DNA of 64,000 nucleotides from an uncultured Bacteroidales bacterium (GCA_946184615.1 CAMHFN010000007.1:1-64000); one strand, 5' to 3'. Shown: positions 26,547 to 37,871, counted from the stretch's first letter. Numbers and translations are program-made. Notes: a model not told the origin generated them from the sequence alone.

Positions 26547-27758
26547 TTATAAAAACAGGCAGCTGTCGCCGTAACTTAAGAAGCGAAATCCGTTGTCGAG
26601 AGCGAATTGATACGCCTCTTTCCATTGGTCGCCAATGAGTGCTGATACTAATAATAACAAGGTGCTTCGGGGTTGGTGGAAGTTGGTGATGAGGCCTGTG
26701 ATGACTCGCATGGTGTACCCAGGGGCGATCATCAAGGCGGTGGTGGCTTCGAGGCGGGTGAGTTGGTGTTGGTCTAGATAGCGGAGGAGGTTTTCCAATG
26801 CCTCGCGGGTCGAAAGGGAGGGATGGGACTCGTAGGGATACCATTGTTCGACATGGAGTTGACGCAGTGCCATGCCTTGTTCGGCAAGCGTCATGCCCAG
26901 CCAGTAGAGGCTTTCCAAAGTGCGGGTGCTGGTGGTTCCGACGGGAATGATGGGGCCTCCGAGGTGCTTGATCAGGTTTTGGATGAAGCTTCTCCTGACC
27001 ACGATGGTCTCCGAGTGCATGGCGTGTCCGCCAATGGTGGAGGTGGCCACGGGACGGAAGGTGCCGGCACCGACGTGAAGGGTGACTTCGTCGAGTTCAA
27101 AGCCCTCATGACTCAACTGCTCCAACAAGGGCTTGGTGAAATGAAGCCCCGCAGTGGGAGCGGCCACCGAACCATCATAACGAGCAAACACGGTCTGATA
27201 ACGGTCACGGTCCTCGGGCTCGGCCTCCCTATTTAAATAAGGTGGAAGGGGAATCTCACCGGCAGCCTCAAGAAGCGTGGCAAAAGGCATCTCTACAGGA
27301 GTCCAGGAAAATTCAATCTCGGAATATTGGTCGTTCTTCGCGATGCGCTCGGCCTGAAGCACCACTTCTTGCCCGTTGACGTTGAGCGGCATGTGCAACA
27401 AACCTTCCCGCCAACGCTTGGAGTTCCCAACCAAACACTTCCAGCGAACGGGAGAACGACTGCTGAAGGCAACCTGGTAGTCGTCGTCAGGCTCAAGACA
27501 AAACACCTCGATGTGCGAACCGGTCTCCTTCTGAAACTGCAACCTGGCACGGATCACTTTGGTCTCGTTGAAGACCAACAGCGCCTTCGGTGGAAGGAAG
27601 TCGCCAATGTGCTTAAACTGTGAAGCCTGTAACCGATGGTCCTTCAGCACCAACAACTTCGAGGCGTCGCGTTCCGCCAAGGGATATTTGGCAATGCGTT
27701 CCTCGGGCAGGGGATAGTCGTATTCGTCGATGGAGATGCTCTTGATATCCGTCATCAC
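26547..27758 (-). CDS. queA: S-adenosylmethionine:tRNA ribosyltransferase-isomerase
   Basis: YDYPLPEERIAKYPLAERDASKLLVL, LLVFNETKVIRARLQF, DGSVAAPTAGLHFT, LHVGAGTFRPV, TNFHQPRSTLLLLVSALIG. Confidence 0.96.
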   Translation of the reverse strand: MMTDIKSISIDEYDYPLPEERIAKYPLAERDASKLLVLKDHRLQASQFKHIGDFLPPKALLVFNETKVIRARLQFQKETGSHIEVFCLEPDDDYQVAFSSRSPVRWKCLVGNSKRWREGLLHMPLNVNGQEVVLQAERIAKNDQYSEIEFSWTPVEMPFATLLEAAGEIPLPPYLNREAEPEDRDRYQTVFARYDGSVAAPTAGLHFTKPLLEQLSHEGFELDEVTLHVGAGTFRPVATSTIGGHAMHSETIVVRRSFIQNLIKHLGGPIIPVGTTSTRTLESLYWLGMTLAEQGMALRQLHVEQWYPYESHPSLSTREALENLLRYLDQHQLTRLEATTALMIAPGYTMRVITGLITNFHQPRSTLLLLVSALIGDQWKEAYQFALDNGFRFLSYGDSCLFL

Positions 27759-27793
27759 TGATTTTTTTTTGCAAATGTAACATATTGTTTTTC

Positions 27794-27801
27794 TATTTTT
27801 G
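27794..27801 (+). promoter_or_regulatory. -7 element TATTTTTG, divergent from queA
   Basis: TAnnTTTG, 23 nt before ATG 27825. Confidence 0.55.
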
Positions 27802-27824
27802 CAAAAGATTCAAAAAATGATACT

Positions 27825-29402
27825 ATGAAAAAGACTTTAATGCTTCTTTTGATGCTAGTGGCAGCGATGTGGGTTGAAGCACAGACGTTGGAAGTCAGCG
27901 GGAAACAATCGGGCATTTGGGAGGCTGACACGGTACGTGTGACGGGGGATGTGGATGTGATGGGCTCGCTTGAGGTGAGACCAGGAACAGTGATCCTCTT
28001 CGACAATTTTAGTGGTATCAACGTCGCCAATGGTGCTGAGTTTTCGGCTTTAGGCAACGAAGCTGATAGCATCGTTTTCACCGTGATCGACACGACGGGC
28101 TTCTATAATGAGTATTCAGGTAGAGGCGGTTGGAACGGCTTGCTGGTGGACAAGGGGAGAGTCCGTCTTGACTATTGTGTGCTTGAGTATGGTAAGGCCA
28201 TCAACGGCAAGGATAAAGAGGGCGGTGCATTAAACGTCAAAGGTGGCGACATCGAGATCGCCCATAGCACCTTGCGCTGTAATTTTTCTTGTGACAGGGG
28301 AGGGGCCATCCACGCCCAAGACGCTGATGTCGTGATGCGCTCGTGCCAGGTCAACGACAACAGGGTATACACCGAAGGCACCACCTATGCCATGTATGGC
28401 GGTGGTATCAGCCTCCTGAAATGCCATGTCGACATGAACGGCATGGAGTTTCATGGCAATTATGCACCGACATGCATCGGTGGGGCTCTTAGCCTCGACA
28501 GCTGCAAAGTCGACTTGCATAATGCAGTGTTTGCCGACAACATCGGTCTCAACGGCGGCGGCATGTATATCATGCGTAACAACAATACGGTGAGTACGCT
28601 CTATAACCTGGTCTTTCATGACAACTACTCCGGTCATTTCGCGGGAGGTCTTGCCTTTGCCGATTCCTCTCCCTACGTTTATAACCTTCTGGTGTATAAC
28701 AACTCTTCGGAAGGGGTTAACTGCAATGGCGTGTTCTTCTTCCAGCATAGCCAACCCAAAATGAACAACTGTATCGTTTGTGGCAACTATCCGCCACCTT
28801 CGGATATGCCTTACGACTCCATCCAGATGTGGGTGTGGACCACCGACGATTATGCGCCGGAGTTCTACAATTGTCTGATAGAAGGAGGTCGGAAACTGAT
28901 CACAAGTGGAGATATGATCAAGGTGTTCGAGGATGTCATTGACGCGGATCCCTTGTTTGTGGATGCGGCCAACAACGACTTCCACCTTCAAGAAGGGAGT
29001 CCTTGCCGTGATGCAGGTCACGAATTTGTTCCGTTTGACCTGATGGAAGGGACGGATCTCGGGGGTCTCCGCAGGGTGTCGAACGGTCGTATCGACATTG
29101 GACCGTACGAGTATTCCGCCGCATCGGTGCCTCAATTTGAAACAGAAACCACGTCGGCACGTCTGGTGGGTAACCCACTTGATGCTGCAAGTCGTTTGGT
29201 GATGGAATTGAGCCGCTCCCAGCGGGTGTCCATAAAGGTCTGTTCCATGACGGGGCAGGAAGTGGCGATGATGTCCTTCGACGGCGTTGCTGGGTCTAAT
29301 GAATGGGGTCTGGGTGATTTGGCGCAACGGCTTGCCTCTGGCCTCTATGTTTTGGAAGTGGTTACAGAAGAAGGTGTTTGTGCCCTCAAAACGATGAGAT
29401 GA
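27825..29402 (+). CDS. Secreted parallel-beta-helix protein with T9SS-like C-terminal domain
   Basis: Signal peptide; repeated GGAL/GGAI/GGGI/GGGM strands with DN motifs; C-terminal SQRVSIKVCSMTGQEVAMMSF...[23 protein letters not shown]. Confidence 0.75.
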   Translation: MKKTLMLLLMLVAAMWVEAQTLEVSGKQSGIWEADTVRVTGDVDVMGSLEVRPGTVILFDNFSGINVANGAEFSALGNEADSIVFTVIDTTGFYNEYSGRGGWNGLLVDKGRVRLDYCVLEYGKAINGKDKEGGALNVKGGDIEIAHSTLRCNFSCDRGGAIHAQDADVVMRSCQVNDNRVYTEGTTYAMYGGGISLLKCHVDMNGMEFHGNYAPTCIGGALSLDSCKVDLHNAVFADNIGLNGGGMYIMRNNNTVSTLYNLVFHDNYSGHFAGGLAFADSSPYVYNLLVYNNSSEGVNCNGVFFFQHSQPKMNNCIVCGNYPPPSDMPYDSIQMWVWTTDDYAPEFYNCLIEGGRKLITSGDMIKVFEDVIDADPLFVDAANNDFHLQEGSPCRDAGHEFVPFDLMEGTDLGGLRRVSNGRIDIGPYEYSAASVPQFETETTSARLVGNPLDAASRLVMELSRSQRVSIKVCSMTGQEVAMMSFDGVAGSNEWGLGDLAQRLASGLYVLEVVTEEGVCALKTMR

Positions 29403-30121
29403 CCATGGGCCTACGGCAACATATTCCGAACCTCATCACCTGCGGCAACTTGGTCTCGGGCTGTTTCTCCATCCTGTTTTCGTTTGAAGGGATGCCGGTG
29501 GCGGCTGCCGTCATGATTTTCGTGGCAGGCCTGTTCGATTTCTTCGATGGCTTTACCGCACGGCTGCTTCATGCCCATTCTCCTATTGGGGCGGACCTCG
29601 ACTCGCTTTCTGATGTGGTGTCGTTTGGCGTGGCGCCAGGGTTTATCATGTATCATTTGATGGGTGAGGGCATGGCCGAACCGATTTGGCCTTTGGGCCA
29701 GGTGTCGCTCTTCGCTTGCACGGCTTTCCTGCTGCCGGTGTTCTCTGCCGTGCGGCTGGCCAAATTCAATGTGGATTCACGGCAAACCACTTCGTTCATC
29801 GGACTCCCTACGCCACCGATGGCGATCTTCATGGCCTCGCTGCCCTTGGCGTTTTGGCAAAAAGGGATCCTCGGACAACCGGTACTGCATCCTTACCTCT
29901 GTTTAGGGATCGTTGTCCTCTTCTCGGTGTTGATGGTCTGCAACCGCCCGTTTTTCTCTTTCAAGATGAAATCGCTATCCTGGAGAGGCAATGAGTTGCG
30001 CTGGGTCTTCTTGGGTCTGGCTGTGGCGGCCTTCGTGGTGTTCAGGTTTGTCGCTCTGCCCTTTATTCTGTTGGGCTATATCCTGCTGTCGGTATTGTTT
30101 TACCGGCCACAGCATCCTTAG
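29399..30121 (+). CDS. pssA: CDP-diacylglycerol--serine O-phosphatidyltransferase
   Basis: [24 protein letters not shown]...[35 protein letters not shown]; start overlaps the upstream stop (ATGA). Confidence 0.92.
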   Translation: MTMGLRQHIPNLITCGNLVSGCFSILFSFEGMPVAAAVMIFVAGLFDFFDGFTARLLHAHSPIGADLDSLSDVVSFGVAPGFIMYHLMGEGMAEPIWPLGQVSLFACTAFLLPVFSAVRLAKFNVDSRQTTSFIGLPTPPMAIFMASLPLAFWQKGILGQPVLHPYLCLGIVVLFSVLMVCNRPFFSFKMKSLSWRGNELRWVFLGLAVAAFVVFRFVALPFILLGYILLSVLFYRPQHP

Positions 30122-30858
30122 TCAAACACCTTCCTCTTGTATTCGAAGTTGTGTCCGAGATAGACGTCGCGGACGTGGGGGTTGGAGGCTAGCACCTCGG
30201 GCTCTCCCGACATCAACACCTTGCCGTCGGCGAGGATATAGTCGTAGTCGGTGATGGAGAGGGTTTCGTTGACGTTGTGGTCGGTGATGAGCACTCCGAT
30301 GTTTTTTTGTTTCAGTCGGGCAATGATGCGCTGGATATCCTCCACGGCAATGGGGTCGACACCGGCAAAAGGCTCATCCAACAGGATGAAGTTGGGGTCG
30401 ACGGCTAAGGCTCGGGCGATCTCCGTACGGCGACGCTCACCTCCTGAGAGCTGGACTCCCATGTTTTTTCTGACATGTTGCAGGCCAAACTCCTCGAGTA
30501 GGGCCTCCAGCTTCTGTTTTCGCTCATCGCGGGTCAAGTCTTTCTTGAACTGTAGCACGGAGAAGATGTTGTCTTCCACGCTCATCTGTCGGAACACTGA
30601 GGCTTCCTGGGCCAAGTAGCCGATGCCCGTTTGGGCTCTTTTGTACATGGGCTCGTCAGTGATCTCCCGTTCATCGAGGAACACCTGACCGGCGTTGGGT
30701 TTGATCAGGCCTACAATCATGTAAAACGTGGTGGTCTTGCCAGCCCCGTTAGGGCCTAAGAGTCCCACGATTTGCCCTTGTTGCACTTCCACGCTCACGT
30801 CGTTGACGACGGTGCGTTGTTTGTATTTTTTCACCAGATGTTGTGTCCAGAGTTTCAT
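30118..30858 (-). CDS. lptB: LPS export ABC transporter ATP-binding protein
   Basis: [72 protein letters not shown]. Confidence 0.94.
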   Translation of the reverse strand: MKLWTQHLVKKYKQRTVVNDVSVEVQQGQIVGLLGPNGAGKTTTFYMIVGLIKPNAGQVFLDEREITDEPMYKRAQTGIGYLAQEASVFRQMSVEDNIFSVLQFKKDLTRDERKQKLEALLEEFGLQHVRKNMGVQLSGGERRRTEIARALAVDPNFILLDEPFAGVDPIAVEDIQRIIARLKQKNIGVLITDHNVNETLSITDYDYILADGKVLMSGEPEVLASNPHVRDVYLGHNFEYKRKVFD

Positions 30859-31841
30859 AATACGCCTTCTTTTAAGATGTCGTGAAGATGGATGACTCCT
30901 ACATAGCGCCCGTCTTTCAACACGGGCAGTTGGGTGATGCTGTTGTGTCGCATTTTGTGGAGTGCGTCGGCCACGAGGTCGTCTACGTCGATGGTCTTGG
31001 GGTTGGGGGTCATGATGTCGCGGGCCTGGATATGTTCAATGTCGGGGTGCTTCAGTAGCATGCGACGCAAATCGCCGTCGGTGATGATGCCCACCACCGA
31101 GGAAGAATCGTTTTGTGAAGCGTCTTTACAGGTAACCACGGCGGCTCCTAATCGTTTTTTGGTCATCTCAATGATCACCTGGGTGAGGGTGTCGTCGGGA
31201 CTTACTTCGGGCTTTTCATTATTAATATAGAGGTCTTTCACTCGGAGATAGAGTTGTTTGCCCAGGGCGCCGCCAGGATGGAACTTGGCGAAGTCGGCTG
31301 TTGAGAAGCCGCGGCATTGCATGAGGCAAACGGCCAAGGCATCGCCCATGACGAGCTGTGCGGTGGTGCTGCTGGTGGGAGCGAGGTTGCCAGGGATGCC
31401 TTCGTGGTCGACGGTGACATCGAGCACGTAGTCAGCTTGCTGTGCCAGATAACTGTCGCGGTTGCCCACGATGGCAATGATGGTGTTGCCACGTAGCTTG
31501 ATCAAAGGTACCAGCACCTTCACCTCTGGAGTCTCGCCGCTTTTCGAGAGAATCACTACCAAGTCGTGCTCACGGATGATGCCCAAGTCGCCATGAATGG
31601 CATCGGCAGCGTGCATGAATACGGAGGAAGTGCCCGTGGAATTCATCGTTGCAGCGATTTTTTGAGCGATGATGGCACTTTTCCCGACCCCTGAAAACAC
31701 GGTGACCCCTTTGTTTTCAAGCATCAGACGGACTACATCACAAAAACCATGGTCCAGCGAGGGAAGAAGCCCCCTTATTGCAGCCGCTTCGTTTTCAATT
31801 ACTTGTGCCGCTATATGATGTATTTCTTCAAAAGAAAGCAT
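30855..31841 (-). CDS. KpsF/GutQ family sugar-phosphate isomerase (SIS + CBS domains; arabinose-5-phosphate isomerase-like)
   Basis: [53 protein letters not shown], then two CBS repeats. Confidence 0.93.
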   Translation of the reverse strand: MLSFEEIHHIAAQVIENEAAAIRGLLPSLDHGFCDVVRLMLENKGVTVFSGVGKSAIIAQKIAATMNSTGTSSVFMHAADAIHGDLGIIREHDLVVILSKSGETPEVKVLVPLIKLRGNTIIAIVGNRDSYLAQQADYVLDVTVDHEGIPGNLAPTSSTTAQLVMGDALAVCLMQCRGFSTADFAKFHPGGALGKQLYLRVKDLYINNEKPEVSPDDTLTQVIIEMTKKRLGAAVVTCKDASQNDSSSVVGIITDGDLRRMLLKHPDIEHIQARDIMTPNPKTIDVDDLVADALHKMRHNSITQLPVLKDGRYVGVIHLHDILKEGVL

Positions 31842-31882
31842 TTTTTTTCTTTTTTTTCTTGCTTTATACGAATAAATAATTA

Positions 31883-31890
31883 TAACTTTG
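31883..31890 (+). promoter_or_regulatory. -7 element TAACTTTG for recQ
   Basis: TAnnTTTG about 36 nt before ATG. Confidence 0.55.
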
Positions 31891-31926
31891 TAAGGATAAC
31901 GAACAAATCGGTTTGAGATTGCAAAT

Positions 31927-34131
31927 ATGGCAAAAAAAGTTGAGACATCAATCTACAAGTTGCTGAAAGAGGTTTTCGGCTTTGACCAGTTTAAAGGGAA
32001 CCAAGAAGAAATCATAAAGAGCGTACTAGCGGGGAACAACACTTTTGTGTTGATGCCCACGGGGGGTGGCAAATCGCTGTGCTACCAACTGCCGGCTTTG
32101 ATGAAACCGGGGACCGCCATCGTGGTCTCGCCCCTAATCGCCTTGATGAAAAACCAAGTGGATATGATCCGCAACTTCGGTACCGAGCTGGGTATCGCCC
32201 ATGTGATGAACTCCTCGCTCTCGAAAGCGGAGCTTCTGGAGGTGAAAGAAGACCTCAAAAACGGTAAGACCAAGATGCTGTATGTGGCTCCCGAGTCGCT
32301 GACCAAAGAAGAGACCGTGGACTTCCTTCGCACCCTCAAAATCTCTTTCGTGGCCATCGACGAGGCACACTGTATCTCTGAATGGGGACACGACTTCAGG
32401 CCAGAATACCGCCGCCTGCGTCCCATCATCAACGCCATCGGCAAAGACCTGCCCGTCATCGCTCTCACCGCCACGGCCACCGTCAAAGTGCAGAACGACA
32501 TCATGAAGAACCTGGAAATCATGGATGCCAAGGTCTTCAAATCGTCGTTCGACCGCCCCAACCTTTATTACGAGGTGCGGCCCAAAACCAAAGACGTCAT
32601 CAAGGATATCATCAAATATATCAAGCAAAACCAAGGAAAGTCGGGCATCGTGTATTGCCTCAGCCGTAAAAAAGTGGAGGAACTGGCCGAAACTTTGGTG
32701 GTGAACGGCATCAAGGCACTCCCGTATCACGCAGGACTCGATAGCCAGACCCGTAAAGAGAATCAAGATAAATTCCTGATGGAGGAAGTGGATGTGATTG
32801 TCGCCACCATCGCCTTCGGCATGGGTATCGACAAACCGGATGTGCGCTTCGTCATCCACCATGACATCCCCAAGAGCCTGGAAGGCTATTACCAAGAGAC
32901 GGGCCGCGCCGGTCGTGACGGAGGCGAGGGAAATTGCATCGCTTTCTATGATTATGAGGATATCCATAAACTTGAGAAATTCAACAAGGGCAAAAACGTC
33001 GCCGAACAGGAAATCGCACGTGAGTTGCTGAACGAGACGGTGACCTACGCCGAGTCGGCCGTGTGCCGCCATCGCCTGCTGCTCCACTACTTCGGTGAGG
33101 AATATGAGAAAGAAAATTGTGGCTCGTGCGACAACTGCCGCTATCCCAAGGAGAAATTTGATGGCAAGGAGGACATGAAAATGGTGCTGGAGGCGGTGCT
33201 GGAAACCAAACAACTCTTCAAGACCAAACATATCGCCGAGTTGCTGGTGGGTAAGCTTACCGGTGACATCAAGGCCGCCAAGCAGGAAAACAACGAGTTC
33301 TTCGGTGCCGGTGGCGACCACGACGAGAAATATTGGACCGCCATCATCCGCCAGGGCTTGGTGCATAAGATGCTGAGCAAAGACATCGAGAACTATGGCA
33401 TCCTGAAAATCACCAAAGAGGGTAGGGACTTCATCAAGAAACCTTATCCCCTTCTGCTGGTCAAAGATCATGACTACGATGCGGCCGACGACGAGGAAGC
33501 CGAAGCCATGGCGATGGGCATGAGCAAGGACAGCGGCACCGACCGCACCTTGTTTACCATGCTCAAGGACCTCCGTAAGACCATTGCCAAACAGAATGGA
33601 CTGCCGCCTTTCGTCATCTTCCAGGATCCTTCGCTCGAGGATATGGCCATCCAATACCCCATCACCAAAGAGGAAATGACCCAAATCGCTGGCGTGGGTG
33701 CCGGCAAGGCGGAGAAGTTCGGTGAGCCGTTTATCAAGCTCATCAAAGAGTATGTCGAAGAAAACGACATCACCCGTCCTAACGACATGGTGGTGAAGTC
33801 GGTGGTCAACAAGTCCGCCCTCAAGATCGGCATCATCCAGAACATCGATAAGCGCATTCCTCTGGAGGATATCGCCTACGGCAAAGGCTTGTCGTTTGAT
33901 GAACTGTTGTCGGAAATCGAGAGCATTGTCTCCAGCGGCACCCGTCTCGACCTCAACTATTATATCGAGGAGAATATCGACATCTATCATCAAGAGGACA
34001 TCCTCGATTACTTCCACGAGGCGGAGTCTGACGATGTGCAACAGGCGCTGCGTGAACTGGGGGAGGATGAATACAGTGAGGAGGAAGTCCGTTTGATGCG
34101 TATCAAGTTCCTATCGGAAGTCGGCAACTGA
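31927..34131 (+). CDS. recQ: ATP-dependent DNA helicase RecQ
   Basis: [59 protein letters not shown] zinc motif, HRDC-like C-terminus. Confidence 0.96.
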   Translation: MAKKVETSIYKLLKEVFGFDQFKGNQEEIIKSVLAGNNTFVLMPTGGGKSLCYQLPALMKPGTAIVVSPLIALMKNQVDMIRNFGTELGIAHVMNSSLSKAELLEVKEDLKNGKTKMLYVAPESLTKEETVDFLRTLKISFVAIDEAHCISEWGHDFRPEYRRLRPIINAIGKDLPVIALTATATVKVQNDIMKNLEIMDAKVFKSSFDRPNLYYEVRPKTKDVIKDIIKYIKQNQGKSGIVYCLSRKKVEELAETLVVNGIKALPYHAGLDSQTRKENQDKFLMEEVDVIVATIAFGMGIDKPDVRFVIHHDIPKSLEGYYQETGRAGRDGGEGNCIAFYDYEDIHKLEKFNKGKNVAEQEIARELLNETVTYAESAVCRHRLLLHYFGEEYEKENCGSCDNCRYPKEKFDGKEDMKMVLEAVLETKQLFKTKHIAELLVGKLTGDIKAAKQENNEFFGAGGDHDEKYWTAIIRQGLVHKMLSKDIENYGILKITKEGRDFIKKPYPLLLVKDHDYDAADDEEAEAMAMGMSKDSGTDRTLFTMLKDLRKTIAKQNGLPPFVIFQDPSLEDMAIQYPITKEEMTQIAGVGAGKAEKFGEPFIKLIKEYVEENDITRPNDMVVKSVVNKSALKIGIIQNIDKRIPLEDIAYGKGLSFDELLSEIESIVSSGTRLDLNYYIEENIDIYHQEDILDYFHEAESDDVQQALRELGEDEYSEEEVRLMRIKFLSEVGN

Positions 34132-34133
34132 CC

Positions 34134-34466
34134 ATGAGAAAATGCTTGCTTTTCGTGATTGTGGCGTGGCTTGTCTTGCCGTCGTGCACGGAGAAGGACA
34201 AACGTCCAGAGATCTTTCTCGATGAACCCCAGATGATCGATGTGCTGGCAGATGCCTATCTTCTGGAAGCACGGCTCAATTTGCGGAAGTCGGCGGGTAA
34301 CGATGTGTCGGAGCTTCAGGTGACGTTTTATGACCAACTGTTTGAGCATTATGGCATTACCGACAGCATCTTTGAACAAAATATGGCGTACTACACACGG
34401 CAGCCCGCCATTCTCGAACGTATTATGGATTCCGTGGCGAACCGATTTGCTAAGGCTCGTCAATAG
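34134..34466 (+). CDS. DUF4296-like lipoprotein
   Basis: LPSCTEKDKRPEIFLDEPQMIDVLADAYLLEARLNL...QVTFYDQLFEHYGITDSIFEQNMAYYTRQPAILERIMDSV. Confidence 0.78.
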   Translation: MRKCLLFVIVAWLVLPSCTEKDKRPEIFLDEPQMIDVLADAYLLEARLNLRKSAGNDVSELQVTFYDQLFEHYGITDSIFEQNMAYYTRQPAILERIMDSVANRFAKARQ

Positions 34467-34476
34467 AAAACTAATA

Positions 34477-34514
34477 GGGAGTTTCTCCTGATTACGATGT
34501 CAGGAAAAACTCCC
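34477..34514. terminator. Hairpin between convergent genes
   Basis: GGGAGTTTCTCCTGA / TCAGGAAAAACTCCC, imperfect stem. Confidence 0.55.
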
Positions 34515-34553
34515 ATTCTCTAATTCTTGATCAAGAATCTTGATAAAATAGAT

Positions 34554-34922
34554 TTAGTTGCCATCGGGCTTGATGTCTTCCGGCACAGGACCGTATTGGT
34601 TCTCGGTCTTTTGGCCTTCTTGGGCCCACCACACGATGAGGATGATGATGCCAACAACCGGGATGAGGCCAAGCAACAGGAACAACCCTTGCTTGTTGAT
34701 GTCATGCAAACGACGGCATCCAACACTCAAGGTGGGGAGCAAGATGGCCAACGACCAAATGCCGCTCAAGATGCCACCAACTCTTCCAAATAAGCCCAAG
34801 ATGAAGCTTACGACAAAGCTAAACAAGAAGGCATACCAGAATTCCTTACGGCCAGCGCGGCCTTCAAAATTGACGTAGTTCTTTAAGAACACATGTTTTG
34901 CTACAGCAATAAATTCGTTCAT
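34554..34922 (-). CDS. DUF805 domain-containing membrane protein
   Basis: FKNYVNFEGRAGRKEFWYAFLF-like N-terminus, SVGCRRLHDINKQGLFLLLGLIPVVGIIILIVWWAQEG. Confidence 0.92.
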   Translation of the reverse strand: MNEFIAVAKHVFLKNYVNFEGRAGRKEFWYAFLFSFVVSFILGLFGRVGGILSGIWSLAILLPTLSVGCRRLHDINKQGLFLLLGLIPVVGIIILIVWWAQEGQKTENQYGPVPEDIKPDGN

Positions 34923-34958
34923 GGTGATTGATATTTAGTTGAACATTTTTTTCACACA

Positions 34959-34966
34959 CAAAGGTA
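34959..34966 (-). promoter_or_regulatory. -7 element TACCTTTG for the DUF805 gene
   Basis: Reverse strand TTACCTTTGTG. Confidence 0.5.
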
Positions 34967-35004
34967 AGGAAAAAAACAGATTATCAAAACAAATACGAAA
35001 AAAA

Positions 35005-36675
35005 TCACTCTTTGAGTTTTTTGTACCTGAACCGTTTGGGCTCCACATTGCCGAGGCGTTTCATCTTGTTTTCCTCATATTCGGAGTAGCTGCCCTCGAA
35101 GAAATACACCTGTGAGTTGCCCTCGAAGGCGAGGATGTGGGTGGCCACGCGGTCGAGGAACCAGCGGTCGTGGCTGATGATGACGGCGCAGCCGGCGAAG
35201 TTCTCCAGACCTTCTTCCAAGGCGCGGAGTGTGTTCACGTCGATATCGTTGGTGGGTTCGTCCAAGAGGAGCACGTTGGCTTCCTGTTTCAGGGTGAGGG
35301 CGAGGTGCATGCGGTTGCGTTCGCCGCCTGACAGCACGCCGGCCTTTTTCTGTTGGTCGTTGCCGCCGAAGTTGAAACGGGAGACGTAGGCGCGCGAGTT
35401 CATGCTGCGCTTGCCGAGTTGAATCAGTTCGTTGCCGCCGCTGATGACTTCCCAGACGGTCTTCTCCGGGTCGATGTCGGCATGTTGCTGGTCGACATAG
35501 CCGATTTTCACGGTCTCACCGACCTCGAATGTGCCTGAGTCGGGTTTCTCCAAACCCATGATGAGGCGGAACAGCGTGGTCTTGCCCGCGCCGTTCGGCC
35601 CGATGACCCCTACGATGTCGCCTTGGGGCAGGCTGAAGTTCAGGTTCTCAAACAGCAGCTTGTCGCCGTAGGCTTTGGTGACATCATGGGCTTCGATGAC
35701 CTTGGCACCCAGACGGTCGCCGTTGGGGATATAGATCTCGAGTTTTTCTTCTTTTTCCTTCACGTCTTCGTTGAGCATCCGTTCGTATGACTCCAGACGT
35801 GCTTTGCCTTTGGCGTGACGGGCCTTGGGAGCCATGCGCACCCATTCCAATTCGCGCTCGAGGGTCTTGCGGCGTTTGCTCTCGGTCTTCTCTTCCATGG
35901 CGAGTCGGGCGGTCTTTTGGTCGAGCCACGAGGAATAGTTGCCCTTCCACGGGATGCCCTCGCCGCGGTCGAGTTCAAGGATCCAGCCAGCCACATGGTC
36001 GAGGAAGTAACGGTCGTGGGTGACGGCGATGACGGTGCCTTTGTATTGCTGCAAGTGGCTCTCCAGCCATTGGATGCTCTCGGCATCGAGGTGGTTGGTG
36101 GGCTCGTCGAGGAGCAGGATGTCGGGCTCTTGTAACAACAGTCTGCATAAAGCCACACGACGGCGTTCGCCACCAGAGAGGTTCTTTACGGGGGTGTCGC
36201 CTTCGGGACAGTTGAGGGCGTCCATGGCGCGCTCCAGCTTGCTGTCGAGTTCCCAGGCGTCATGCTGCTCGATGAGTTCGGTCAGCTCCCCTTGGCGGGC
36301 GATGAGTTTGTCGAAGTCGGCATCGGGCTCGGCAAATTGGTTGTTGATTTCCTCGTATTCCTTGAGGATGTCGACGATTTCCTGTACGCCTTCCTCCACC
36401 ACTTGGCGTACGGTCTTGTCGTCGTCGAGCTGCGGCTCTTGGTCAAGCATTCCGATGGAATAGCCGGGCGAGAACACCACTTCGCCGTTATAGGATTTCT
36501 CCTTGCCCGCGATGATGCGCAACAAGGTGGATTTTCCAGCTCCATTCAGACCGATGATGCCGATTTTGGCACCATAGAAGAACGAGAGGTAGATGTCTTT
36601 CAGGATTTGTCGCGACGGTGGGATGATTTTGCTCACGCCTACCATCGAGAAGATGATTTTTTTGTCGTCAGCCAT
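35005..36675 (-). CDS. ettA: Energy-dependent translational throttle protein EttA (ABC-F)
   Basis: Two ABC cassettes with [32 protein letters not shown] and SGGERNRMHLALTLKQEANVLLLDEPTNDID, SVGVSK/PPSRQILKDIYLSFFYGAKIGI N-terminus. Confidence 0.94.
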   Translation of the reverse strand: MADDKKIIFSMVGVSKIIPPSRQILKDIYLSFFYGAKIGIIGLNGAGKSTLLRIIAGKEKSYNGEVVFSPGYSIGMLDQEPQLDDDKTVRQVVEEGVQEIVDILKEYEEINNQFAEPDADFDKLIARQGELTELIEQHDAWELDSKLERAMDALNCPEGDTPVKNLSGGERRRVALCRLLLQEPDILLLDEPTNHLDAESIQWLESHLQQYKGTVIAVTHDRYFLDHVAGWILELDRGEGIPWKGNYSSWLDQKTARLAMEEKTESKRRKTLERELEWVRMAPKARHAKGKARLESYERMLNEDVKEKEEKLEIYIPNGDRLGAKVIEAHDVTKAYGDKLLFENLNFSLPQGDIVGVIGPNGAGKTTLFRLIMGLEKPDSGTFEVGETVKIGYVDQQHADIDPEKTVWEVISGGNELIQLGKRSMNSRAYVSRFNFGGNDQQKKAGVLSGGERNRMHLALTLKQEANVLLLDEPTNDIDVNTLRALEEGLENFAGCAVIISHDRWFLDRVATHILAFEGNSQVYFFEGSYSEYEENKMKRLGNVEPKRFRYKKLKE

Positions 36676-36690
36676 GTATTGTTGAATTGT

Positions 36691-37869
36691 TTATTTGTTG
36701 AGTTGTTTTTCCATAGCGTTTTCAAGGATTTCCGTCGCCTTGCCCCAGTCATAAACCCGATTCGTGAAATCGAATCCCGCTTGGGCGAGGCGTTCGGCTT
36801 TTTCTTTGTCCGTCAACAAGGTGATGATATGTTGTGCCATTTCTTCAGCGTTGCTTCCGACCAGGATTTCTTCATTGGGTTGGGCCCCCAGAGAGGCGTT
36901 GGCCAAGGGTGAGGTGATGGCTGGAAGGCCCATCGACATGGCTTCCAAAAGTTTGTTCTGAAGTCCTGTGCCGATGCGCATTGGGGCGATGAAGACACGA
37001 CTATGGGCGTAGGCGTCGCGGATGTCATCGAGCCAGCCGCTCACCAGGATGCGGTCCGAAGCGGCATGTTTCACTTTCGGGTCGGGGGTGGCACCGGCGA
37101 TGTATAGTTTGGCTTCGGGCAGGGTTTCCCATACGAGGGGCATGATCTCATGGGTCAAGTATTCCACGGCATTCACGTTGGGCGCATAACTCATGTTGCC
37201 CGTAAATACCAAATCGTAGTTCTTCTCACGCTCCATCGGCTTGAAATAGTCGTGGTCGACCCCGTTGGGGATGATGAGGATTTCTCTTTTTTTAGGATGC
37301 GGGATCAGGTCGCGGTCAGGCTCACTGATAATGGTTTTCACATCGAAATCATCGAATACTTGGGCCTCATAACGGCAAAGGCGTTGGTATTCCATGTTGA
37401 AAACGGGTTGGGCGATCCAGCCGGCAATGTCGCGGCGGCGTTTTATGCCGTATGAGAAAACGTCTTGATAGTCAATGGCTTTCGGAAGGTCTTTATGCCG
37501 GAGGTACTCTGCCACGCGTACCAATTGCCCAAACAACATGTCGGGATGGTGTTTCGCGATGAGGGCATCCACTTTCTTCGCTGCCTTACGATTGTAGAAA
37601 TAACCGCATTGTATGGGCCATCCTTTGAAAAACGCGCGTGTCATTCCTAGAAGGATCTGTGGCTTGGTGATTCTGATGAAGTTCACGGAGGCGCAATAGG
37701 GTTGCAGGGCCTGAAAGGCTTGCTGTTCGTCTACTTGGGGGTCGTCGTTGAGGGCGCATAGCACAATCTCGTTGTGTTTTGCAAGTTGCTTGACCTGGTT
37801 GTAGGCTCTGAGTTTGTCGCCTTTCTCAAGCGGATAAGGGATGCGGGGGAGGAGTACAAAGAGCTTCAT
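36691..37869 (-). CDS. Glycosyltransferase, GT4-like
   Basis: LLPRIPYPLEKGDKLRAYN, LIIPNGVDHDYFKP, LVFTGNMSYAPNVNAV, IAPMRIGTGLQNKLLEAMSMGLPAITSPLA. Confidence 0.9.
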   Translation of the reverse strand: MKLFVLLPRIPYPLEKGDKLRAYNQVKQLAKHNEIVLCALNDDPQVDEQQAFQALQPYCASVNFIRITKPQILLGMTRAFFKGWPIQCGYFYNRKAAKKVDALIAKHHPDMLFGQLVRVAEYLRHKDLPKAIDYQDVFSYGIKRRRDIAGWIAQPVFNMEYQRLCRYEAQVFDDFDVKTIISEPDRDLIPHPKKREILIIPNGVDHDYFKPMEREKNYDLVFTGNMSYAPNVNAVEYLTHEIMPLVWETLPEAKLYIAGATPDPKVKHAASDRILVSGWLDDIRDAYAHSRVFIAPMRIGTGLQNKLLEAMSMGLPAITSPLANASLGAQPNEEILVGSNAEEMAQHIITLLTDKEKAERLAQAGFDFTNRVYDWGKATEILENAMEKQLNK

Positions 37870-37871
37870 GG

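Noticed and set aside
32134-34041. 635-aa ORF on the minus strand opposite recQ
   Set aside because: Fully antisense to a clear RecQ gene; composition is that of shadow translation (codon usage avoids TTA/CTA/TCA), no recognisable domain or start signals.
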